Of a stretch of DNA of 64,000 nucleotides, positions 52,145 through 61,661 are shown one piece after another (within the stretch, counting starts at the first letter, position 1; each line of letters begins with the position of its first letter). The translations under genes were made by a program, and so were the position numbers. The notes below the pieces were generated by a model. It was not told the origin of the DNA. It ran no database searches and saw nothing but the letters and a program-made list of their open reading frames with translations. The stretch spans positions 434,001 through 498,000 of the forward strand of contig CAJZBQ010000044.1 in the NCBI GenBank assembly GCA_914767885.1. The letters are read 5' to 3'. The stretch is from Blepharisma stoltei. Its lineage: Eukaryota > Ciliophora > Heterotrichea > Heterotrichida > Blepharismidae.

Positions 52145-55100
52145 ATGTCTGAAAAGTTCAATTCTTACCCAAGTTTGCCACCAGAGATCCAAAATTCAAT
52201 TCACGGCATTTTAAAAGTTCTTTTAGGGAGTGTAGTTTGACTTGATCCTCCTTATAATCCTGAAGGTCTTCTTTTTCGAGTTAAATTCTGGGGTGAGAAA
52301 ACACCTGGGATAATTTTGAAGCCAAAAAGCACCAAGCAAGACTCTATATCCAATATCGCAATTTATACAATTAGATGTACTCAGCCAATATTCACAAATT
52401 ACCTTAATGATATGTCAACCCTTACTATTGATACTATGGATGCACAATGGCGGCTTATTGGACAAATACATATTAACGTGAGACTTTACATTAAAAGAGA
52501 TCCAGTCATGGCCAAAGGAAAATTAGCCTCGAACTCAGGGTTTGCAAATCTTGAGGTTGATGGAGTCTTTCCTATATTAACATGTGAAAACGAACCGAGG
52601 AAAATAGGAGAAATTGAAATCAAAGCTTTTACAAATTATCATGGATGGGAAAATGAAAGGACTAGTAAAGAAGTACTAGCTAGTTTTGAGATGAATGAAT
52701 TAAAAGCAAGGTTTGAAGATCCGATTGGTAATATTGAAGAAAGAAAAGTTCAAGACGATGACAGAATCCCAAATTCTTACTCCCTCCTTGAGCGAATGAT
52801 TAAATTTATAGTAAAATTCGTTTTTTTCGAAACGTAAAAAAATCCCAATTCACAATAATTGGAAAGCAAATATTTATCATTTATAAAATTTTTTGTTTAA
52901 AACGCAATTTGTTTAAAATTAAACAGAATGAGCTCGAGATTTCATTATAATAGTTATCACTTATATATCAAATATTTTTTCATAAAAATGTTTGTTCCTC
53001 AATGGGTTTTTGAGCAAAAATAGGGACTTATCCAATGGTTTTGTTTGCTCACGGAGAGAGGAGTTATGCAAATAAGAATAGAGGAGAATATAATAAAGAA
53101 AAATTAGATGAAATGAAGCTTGAAATCGAAGGAAAAAACATAGAAATATATAAGAAAAACGACCCTTCAAAAATTTTTGTTCCCAAAAGTTCATTAAAAA
53201 AGATCCCAAAACCAGAGCATGCTGTAGATGAAGAAGTAAAAGCAACAGAGAAAAATATTGAAAAAGATATTAATCCACCAAGTTTAAGTACTGAATGAGA
53301 GAAAGTCAAAGCCAAAGGAGATTCATTGAAAGCTAAACTTTTAGTTGCAAAAGCAGAAGAAATAGCATTAACTACATCAGTAGAGCAATCCAAAATAGAT
53401 GAAGGAAGAATTCCTAGTGTTCATGAAGTAGAAGCAATGATGTTACCAGAAGACATTACTGTAGCCAAACTTCCTGGGCCTACTGATATTTTTGAAGTTC
53501 CAGAACGCGAAAAGAAGCCATTTTCTGACCTAACATCTATGAAACATCTCAAATTATCAATTTCCACTCTTACACTTCTAATCGACAAATCAGAGCTCAA
53601 AGACAAATCATTATTTTTAGAATGCATAGTTCCAGTTCCAACATTAGTTCAAAGGACTCCATCAGAAAAACTTCAAAATTCTCCTATTTCTATCTTCATG
53701 GATTCCTTTAAAATTACCAATAAAAATATCTCAAATAACCTCTATACTTTTAACCACGAATCAGTGCACCATTTAGGTCTAGGAGAAGGCATCTTTGGAA
53801 AATTAGCCAACCAAAATATTAGGATAAAGCTCTGCACAAGTGAAACAAAGGAAAAGCCTATTGAGCTAGGAAGGGCTGATATTTTGTGGGAAAAAATTCT
53901 GCTCGCTCCAGGATTTATTTATTCAGAAACAATTGATTTGATTGGAGAAGATAAAAATCCAAGGGCAAGGAAAAATACAAAAGCTAGAGTTATAGGGAGG
54001 CTAAATGCGTCATTTTTTATGGTTAGTGATGAGAATAAAGATTTGAAAATTGCAGAGGCGAATAAAAAAGAAGAGGTGAAGGTGGAAGAAAAGCATGAAG
54101 AAATTTTAAAAAATTATAGCTCCGAAAAGCCAAGCCAAGAACTAGAATTCAAATCGTTTCAGCTTTATTTATATATTGAAAGTGTAAGCCAAGTTGTCAG
54201 ATCAGATGGATCTTATCTTATCTTATGGAATTTATATCGCTTAACGTCCACTACGGGGTTACGACCCCAGGTTTATCACTCGCCTTTCGTCGCATCGGGC
54301 CCACCAGTCCGCTGGGGACAGACTCGCTTTGATCTCCAAGGTGCTTCTAGGGCAAATGTCCACGTCTTCGACGGCTCATGAGTGAGCTACTTGCTTGTAC
54401 ATGGGTTGCTTTTCCGAAAAACCCAAAAAATGGATTTTTCTGGTCAGCTATCGGCAAAAAGGAAAAATACAAAGCCTGGGACGTAACGCCCAGTTTCACG
54501 CTAGGGAGTTGCCCGAATGGTCCAGAGGACTTTGCTGGGCTTCCCCTTTCCAACCTTGTACCCTCCTTCCCCACGAGGAAAAATCCACCCCTGAGATTAG
54601 ACTAGGGCTAGGCTCTGAAAGCTACCAGAATTGCTTACCTAGCATTGCTGTCCATCTCTGAAATGGTAAAACCTTGCCGGATATAATTAAAATATGAGTC
54701 GAGGCTGCATGGCCGGGAGGCCATGCCCAGACGAAGACGCCATATTTTAATTATCAGATCAGATGGATCATTACCAAATATTTTCATAAACTATAAGACA
54801 TTCCCTGATCCAGAAAAAATTTCAACACCAGTTTTTTGGGAATGCGATGAAACTATCTTGCTGAGCTAATTTGGCATAAATATTGCAAATAATATTTTTT
54901 TATTTTTAATTAGAATAGGAAACCAATCCTTCAGTAATACGCATAAATAATATGATCTAGTATAAAAAAATTAATCATAAAATGATGATCCCCATAACAG
55001 CTACAGAAAGTATAGTATCAAAACTCAGAAATGCCTTTATAACTCTAGAAGTTTGGGATAAAATAAGTACAGCTAAAGACGAGCTGCTTGGTTTAGTAAA

Positions 55101-58100
55101 GCTTCAATTGAACTTTTTCGCAACTGCATTATCTTCAGGAAATCTCGCTCTTTTTAACAGTGTTTATCCTATAATAGCTGTTGATGAATACAGGCCAATA
55201 AATAATTTAAGAACTGCAAAAGATATAGGGTACTTAAGAGTTTGCCTTGCATTAGGAACACCTGCACAAGTCCACAGGCTGCATTTATCACAAAGTAATG
55301 CTGATAATAACTCAGAAAAATTCTCCTTTACCAATAAAAGGCAAGACAAAAAAGAGCAGGAAATCGAAGTCAAAGTGTATGAGGAAAAAAATTGAAACCA
55401 AAAAACATCCAAAAAAGAAGAAAAAAATGAGTGGGACATAGAAAATGTGAAAGGAAAGCAAGATAAAATAGTAACAGAAAGCATTGAAAGTATTGGAGAC
55501 ATTGCTGCATTCTTAAATACAAAACCACAGCAAGAAACTGTAAAAGAGTCTCCTGTAATAGAATTGCCAGTAAAAGTTGAACCTCAGCCATTAGCTGAGC
55601 TTCCAAAACAATCTCCAAAAATTGAAAAAATATTCGAAGAGCCAAAAATGCAAGAAATTCCAAAAGAAAAAACAAAGGAAGAACTCGTATTTTTTATTAA
55701 AAAATGTTTAGATATAGAAGAAGTTAGCATAGAAGAAGAGCTTAAAATTGTAGACAGGTTCAATCACCGTTTCATTCATAGTGAAAATTTTTCACACCTT
55801 CTACAAGAGCATACACAAATAAAATGATAGCTTTTTCGACCCGCTCTCTTCTCCCATACTCTCAGTTATTTTGGGGTTTTTGAGAGCTGAGAGCTGGCGG
55901 AGAGGAGCTGAAATATCCCTGATGACCCATTTTGACTTTAATCTAATCTAATCTACAAGAACTTAGGCTAGGAATACCCCCGAATGACATCCAAGCTTTA
56001 ATTGACCTTATCATCTCAGAAAGTCCTGAAACATCGAATAAGCGGAGAATCCAATTTATTGACATTTTCCATACTCTTGGAATTCAGCCTAAATCTTCAA
56101 ATACAAAACATTCTTTTTCACTTACCTTAAAAGATATTTTTGCATGCCCATTTCTTACAAAGCTTCCTAACAAATCTACTTACCTCAAATATTTATTCCC
56201 TAAAGAAGAAACATACATGGAGTCTGAGCTTTTAGAGGCTAACAATTCAGTTTCAATTAATATAAGCTCGCTTCATTCCTTTACATTACCGAATCATTCA
56301 GATATTTCTGACTCCCCCCATTAAATTGGAACAAAATATAAGTAAAATTTGCATTTTTGGGCACTTTAACCGTCCTTTATAATTGAAAGACAATTTGCTT
56401 TCAAAAGGAAATTATAAAGATGAAAATATTAATTTTTATAAAATTAATTTTGATCTAGTTGAATGTAAAAAGTGCAAAGAGAATGCTATTTAAACAGTTT
56501 CCACAGTGAATCGATTAACTTTTTTCATAAAAATAAATTAAATTTCAAATTATTGTAATTAATTTATATTTTTTCAAATTTTAAAAATAATTAACCCCCT
56601 TAAAATTGAAATAGGGTTTTTTGTTCCGATTTAAAGGAGGAGTGAGTGCTTTTCTTCTGAAGATGAAGGAATTATTATTTATTTGTGTAGAAATGTTTCA
56701 AGGTCTGAAGACCAAGTTATTGCGAAAGCGGTATTGCCTATAGAAGAGTTAGTAGATCTTGAGCCTAATAAAAAAATCACAAGAGTGGTGTGCTTATACG
56801 GGGATAGAAATATTAAGGTAGAAAGCTACTTGAATGAAGTCATAGGGAAAATAAGGCTAGTTATTGAATATAAGCAGTCAATGACATTTGATGATCCTGG
56901 GAAATCAGTTGAATTAGTTTATGAAAAACAAACACAAATTGATATAGAGATTTACCTTGAATTTTCTAATTTTTAAGCTTATACAAAACCAAGATAATTT
57001 ATGTTAAAAATCATAGAGTTTTACCACGGCAAAATATGCTGACCATTTTTATTGAAAATTTAGGTGATTTAAGCAGAGCTCAAAGGTATTTAAAGAACCT
57101 TGGAATTGAGATTGACCAAAAATGCAAAGTAAAAGTCTTAGTCAACATTTTCTGTGAAGATGAAAGTTTGAACAAAGAATTTGGAGTTTTGGAAATTGAT
57201 GAACGTGATTTTGGTGAAAATGTGAGCATAAGAGAAAAATATCAAATAGAAATGACACTTAACAGTGAAATTTTGAATTATTTGAAAAATAAATCAGCCA
57301 CGATCAAAGTAATTTTAATATCAAAATCCTATGAAGAGATCACTTTGGGAACCACAAAAATATCATTGATTCCATTGCTTTTGCATTCAAACGCAGCAGG
57401 AGAGTTTGCATTATTGAATGAATATGGACAGTTTATGGGATATATAAATATTTCATTTTCATTTCAGATTGATGATACAAGGCCTCAGTCCCCAGAGCAA
57501 TTAGAAATTGCTGAAGAGCCTAAACCTTTAAAAAATCCAAATCTTCCTGATCTTGAGCCTTTGCCGACTCTTATGATAGAGGAAGAGCCAAACACTAGTA
57601 AGGTTCAGCTAACAATAGAGTCAGCAATGCATCTCCCTAAAGAAATTAACGGTGAAATTTCAAATCCATTTATTCAGTTCAAATGGTTTGACTCACAAAC
57701 GTACAAAACTCCGCCAGTTTTGAGATCTTCTTGCCCTTCGTGGAATTCATCACACACTTTAAATATTCCGCTTGACTCCTCTAAGCTGAGAAAGCCAATT
57801 ATTTTTGAAATATGGCATAGATCATTTACTAATCATTCTGATACAAAATTAGGAGAGTGCGAGGTCGATCTTTCTGCACTTATGGTTGTCGATCAAATTG
57901 ATGGTTGGTATCATATAATGGATTCTTTTAAGAGTTCTGGGCAGCTAAAAATCAGGATAACTCCAACTGAAAATCTGTATGAAAAAATTACAGGAAAGCA
58001 AAGAAAAAATTCAAGAGCTCCTAGTCCAGCCCCAAAGCTCAGGGAAATTGAAGAAAAGCCAAAGAAAAAGAACGTCTACGAGGAGAGAATTAGCCTAATA

Positions 58101-59075
58101 AGTAAAAGTTTGGAAAATGAAAATGATGAAGAAATTTATCAGAAACATTTACTTCCCATCATTGATTGAACGATTCCATGATAATTTCCTAAAAATAGGA
58201 AATTAACCCTATCCTTGATTGAACGATTTTCATAATAGTTATGCATGAGACTACCTTCTCGGTCAGCATCATATCTAATTAGCTATCCATTATAGTAATC
58301 AATATTAGAGATTATACCATATAATCGGCTTTATGTGATTATATAGCGAGTCTCGCATCTTTACTAATAATAGATTTGATATTCCATCACGCATGAAATA
58401 TTTTATTTAGATGAATAAATTTTTAATCCTTTAATTATGACGATCGTTTCGATCAAAGTAGGGGAGTTAGAAAATATGAGAACTCTAGAAAGTATCACTC
58501 ATAATTACGGGTCATGGGGATTGAATAGAGATCGCTCACCACCAAGAATAGAGCAAGATAAAGCAGCTTTCAGACATACATCTCCTTTGAGAAAATCTAG
58601 AGTTTCTCCACCAAAGTATTTTGAAGAAGCTGAAGAAAAACAAAGGCAGTATAACTTTTCTGATATTTGGAAAGAAAATACCAATTTAGCACCACATTAT
58701 TCTGAAGAAATTGCTCATGTAGAGCCTCACTATGGCAGAGAATTTATAAAATATGAAGAGGAAGAAAAAAAATTAGACAGTGATGAAGAATGGGACCAAA
58801 ATAAAATTAATGATATCTTGAGCTCAATCGAGGAGGCTACAAAACTAGCTGACCAACTTCAACAAGATCAGTATCAGCTTCCTATTGAAGAAGAAAAAAA
58901 GCCTGAAGAAAGCCATATAAGAGCATATAGCTCTGATTATCGAGAACCAACACTATTAAGACCTCCTGGCAGAATAAGTCCAACGAATTTAGTAAAAAAT
59001 CCACTGCCAAACATGATGGTTACTGATTCAGAAATCTCAAGAATTGCTGCAATTATGAAAGGAAAGATGTCTTAA
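52145..59075 (+). CDS. C2CD3: C2CD3-like centriolar multi-C2-domain protein, six insertions
   Basis: The longest gene here, about 1720 codons when six insertions are removed: 52780-53066, 54213-54769, 54856-54979, 55809-55960, 56312-56645 and 58152-58469. The N-terminal C2 (LPPEIQNSIHGILKVLL, VVWLDPPYNPEGLLFRVKFW, YTIRCTQPIFTNYLNDM) follows the C2CD3 N-terminus (V.VRVRWWGE..., YAIRC...F..YL.DM). Several more C2-like units follow, the last at about 57600-57960 (VQLTIESAMHLPKEI), then a basic, disordered tail. C2CD3 builds the distal end and appendages of centrioles/basal bodies, fitting a heavily ciliated cell. One base appears to be missing in a T-run near 56971 (LEFSNF then LSLYKTKII), giving a net frameshift unexplained by any IES. 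Confidence 0.8.
52780..53066. mobile_element. MITE-like IES, family A, in the C2CD3-like gene
   Basis: 287 bp flanked by TTA (52777-52779 and 53064-53066). The left end is CTCCCTCCTTGAGCGAAT and the right end GTTTGCTCACGGAGAGAGGAG. Excision joins RIPNSY|ANKNRGEY in frame. Confidence 0.85.
54213..54769 (+). mobile_element. SINE-like insertion S7 in the C2CD3-like gene
   Basis: 557 bp flanked by the 16-bp repeat tcagatcagatggatc (54197-54212 and 54754-54769). It aligns with S4 and S3. Its 3' end is a hairpin of ataattaaaatatg and catattttaattat with an inner stem (gcatggcc against ggccatgc). Removal joins VRSDGS|LPNIFINYK. Confidence 0.9.
54856..54979. other. Short unique TA-bounded IES (124 bp)
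   Basis: TA at 54854-54855 and 54978-54979. Frame and phase match on both sides: CDET|KMMIPITATES. AT-rich, no inverted repeats noticed. Confidence 0.75.
55809..55960 (+). mobile_element. SINE-like insertion S8 in the C2CD3-like gene
   Basis: 152 bp, the shortest of the class, flanked by the 9-bp repeat tctacaaga (55800-55808 and 55952-55960). It ends in ctttaatctaatctaa, a simple tail shared with S1, preceded by ggcggagaggagctgaaat. Removal joins FSHLLQE|LRLGIPP. Confidence 0.8.
56312..56645. mobile_element. MITE-like IES, family C, with TGA duplication
   Basis: 334 bp flanked by TGA (56309-56311 and 56643-56645), not TA. Left end CTCCCCCCATTAAATTGGAA; right end, read inward, CTCCTCCTTTAAATCGGAAC. 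It shares its interior with the copy at 20856. Excision joins HSDIS|ECFSSEDEG in frame. Confidence 0.85.
58152..58469. mobile_element. MITE-like IES, family B, in the C2CD3-like gene
   Basis: 318 bp flanked by TTA (58149-58151 and 58467-58469). The left end has two direct copies of the CCYATCMTTGATTGAACGAT motif about 57 bp apart. The right end is CGTTTCGATCAAAGTAGGGG-AG. Excision joins IYQKHL|ENMRTLES in frame. Confidence 0.85.
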
Positions 59076-59185
59076 TAAACTAAATTAATTATTTTCATTT
59101 AATAAAATCCACATTTTGATGAAAATCTCTTATAGTAAATGAAGGTCAATATATATGGAAAAATTATATATTAATAAATTTCTCA

Positions 59186-59535
59186 CTCCCCCCTCCGCGA
59201 GTATACAAAATCATTAGAAAAATCGCCATTTTTTGCCCAAAACCCACCCTCCGTGAGTGAACAAAAATTTTTTTAATAGAAAAATTTTTTTATGGAAAAA
59301 AAATTGATATATAAATGATAATTAGTAATATGAAATCTAGAGCCAATTCTGTTTAATTTTAAACAAATTGCTTTTTAAAACATAAATTTTATAAATTAAA
59401 TTAATATTTGCTTTCCAATTTTTGCGAATTAGGATTTTTTTAAATTTCGAAAAAAAAAAAAATTTTTTTAAAAAAAAAAATTAACCCTTGTGAGTGAACA
59501 AAATTTTTTTGTTCACTCATGGAGGGGGGGAGTCA
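59186..59535. mobile_element. MITE-like element, family A, with TCA duplication
   Basis: About 350 bp flanked by TCA (59183-59185 and 59533-59535). The left end has two direct copies of the CTCCGYGAGT motif; the right end is a hairpin (59483-59530). It fills the gap between the C2CD3-like gene and the kinase gene. Confidence 0.8.
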
Positions 59536-59618
59536 GCATTTAATAAAAAATTCAAAAATTATAAATATTATATAATCCATCAATTATGGTAAATTCTAAT
59601 AATTTAATAAAATAGAGA

Positions 59619-61570
59619 ATGAGCTCTTTATTCTATTCAGCTGACCGCAGATCAAATCCAGGGAAAGTTTTTTGATCTCCATTTACTGATAGCATGATCC
59701 CTGATTTATCTCAAAATATGATCTACGCAGGGTCTCTTTTTGTCAATAATTCTACAGGCCACCTTAAAAAGCGCCGTTTCATTTTGACCAACATTGGACT
59801 TTACTATTGCCCAAGCGCTAAATCTCCTCCTAAGAAAATGTGTATAATTAGCTGAAAACTATTATCAGTTTTTACAGAAGAGAGTGAAAATGGACCTAGA
59901 CATGGGTTTTCACTTTCTTCTGGCAAGGTGAGCCATGATTTTTATCCTATAACGCCGTTAAAGCTTCAGACTTGGGTAAAACATCTTTCAATATATGCAA
60001 TTGCAACAAGATTGCAAGATCATTATTTAATAGTAAAAGAAGCAGGCCACGGCTCAACTTCAACGGTTTTTCTTGGGATTGAGAAAGAAACCCAGCAAAA
60101 ATTTGCAATTAAATCAATTTCTAACTCCTAGCTTTAAAAAAAATATAAAACTTATTATTGAATGATATAATAATATATAAAATCAAATAATTTCATAATG
60201 ATCATATAAAGAAATATTAGTTTTTAATAAAAGAGCTTTACCGGCTTTGATAAATGAAATTGAATTTATGAGAGTTTATAAATAAAATAGCAAACGGTGC
60301 AAGAGAATTTGTTCTGCCTCATGGAATTTTATTATCCACAATATCATGATACTCATCGAATAAGGTGAGAACTCTAATTCAGTCAGAATTATCAGGAATG
60401 GATTTTTACTGCTTGACACTTCCGAGAAGGGAGACCCTTAGGTGGAGCACATGTTGGAAAGGCAAGGCAACGCAGTCTGTGAGTTCTGGAGGCAAACTAG
60501 CTTCTACAAGCTTAGAATGGTCCTTTAACTCGATACAAAGAGTGACGTAGGAAATTCCTGATGAAGTCACTAGTTTTTCTCCTATTCGGAGCGGGCTCTG
60601 TGACGCTTGCAATCACCCTCGCGGATCCAGACAACATGATAAACTTTCTAATTAATTTTAATTTATGAGAGTTTTATCTCATCCACGACTAGTGAAACTG
60701 CACAAAATTTATGAAGATGAGCAGCATGTCCATTTAATTCTAGACTACATGGAGCATGGAGACTTATTTGCCAGACTTACAAGACGAGGCTCCTTCAGTG
60801 AAGAAACAGCCATTAAGTTTACCAAAAATCTTTTAGAAGTTATCGAATACGTTCACTCAAAAAATATCATCCATAGAGATTTAAAACCCGAAAACATCTT
60901 AATGATGGACAAAGAAAATGACGTGGATTTCAAAATTGCAGACTTTGGCTTAGCCACTACTTCCAGCAAAGATTTAACTTCAAGATGTGGGTCGCCTGGA
61001 TATGCTGCTCCAGAATTGTTATGGAAAACTCCATATGGATTTAAAGTTGACATTTTCAGTATCGGGGTTATTTTATATGTTCTGCTTACAGGGAGAGCTC
61101 CTTTTTATGGAAGAAATGTCCAAGAGCTATTAGTAAATAATAGAGAATGCAATATTAATTTTTATGAAAAACATTGAAAGAATATTTCAGTAGAAGCTAT
61201 GAATATTGTAGTAAAATTGACAGAAAAAGACCCAAATCTGCGATATACAGCAACTGAAGCTCTGGCTCATCCATGGTTTATTAAAAAAGAGAATAAAAAA
61301 AGGACATCAAAGCGCGCAACATCAAATGTGGTAAAAGATAATCTGAATTTCATCCCTCCTTATGGGCTATCTAGCACACAAAATTACAGCAATAACAGTC
61401 CTTCTTATGCATCTCATGCTGTTCTAAATGGAAGATTTAAAATAAATAGAAAAAGTACAGTAAAGGTCCTCATGGACCCAGTGAAGGAAGATAGTCCAAG
61501 AAGAAACTATCAAAATCGGAATTTATTTATAACACTGAGGAAACTGGATCCCATTGAGACAAGAAAATAA
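59619..61570 (+). CDS. PH-domain Ser/Thr protein kinase, split by an IES and a SINE-like insertion
   Basis: Spliced length is 1449 nt, 482 residues. The N-terminal ~130 residues form a PH-like domain (MIYAGSLFVNNSTGHLKKRR, FILTNIGLYYC, then a Trp-containing last helix, LKLQTWVKHLS). The kinase domain follows: GHGSTSTVFLG, catalytic Lys in FAIKSISK, HRDLKPEN, DFGLATT, CGSPGYAAPELL, and an HPWFIKK end. It belongs to the CAMK-like group by eye. The small IES (60124-60229) lies right after the catalytic Lys and the SINE-like insertion (60278-60674) after helix C; together the junctions give ISK|RALPALINEIEFMRV|LSHPRLV. The tail is basic and Ser/Asn-rich. Likely recruited to phosphoinositide membranes. 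Confidence 0.9.
60124..60229. other. Short unique TA-bounded IES (106 bp)
   Basis: TA at 60122-60123 and 60228-60229. Without removal the kinase stops right after AIKSISNS; with removal the beta-3 strand continues directly into helix C in frame. Confidence 0.8.
60278..60674. mobile_element. SINE-like insertion S9 in the kinase gene
   Basis: 397 bp flanked by the 15-bp repeat aatttatgagagttt (60263-60277 and 60660-60674). The middle is GC-richer and includes cccttaggtgga, also present in S11. Removal is in frame. Confidence 0.85.
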
Positions 61571-61661
61571 TTGTTTAAATTAAATCTATGCTTGATTAAG
61601 CTTGATATGCCAAATTTTATTATTAATACTTATGGTGACGATAACTATAAATATATTATAA

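Noticed and set aside
54347-54661. Overlapping ORFs inside S7
   Set aside because: High GC makes stops rare; the translations share no domain and the insert is bounded by a 16-bp duplication.
55930-55960. (taatc)n and CCTAA-like tails as internal telomere repeats marking a chromosome end
   Set aside because: The tracts are only two to four units, end at target duplications of S1, S5 and S8, and coding continues across them.
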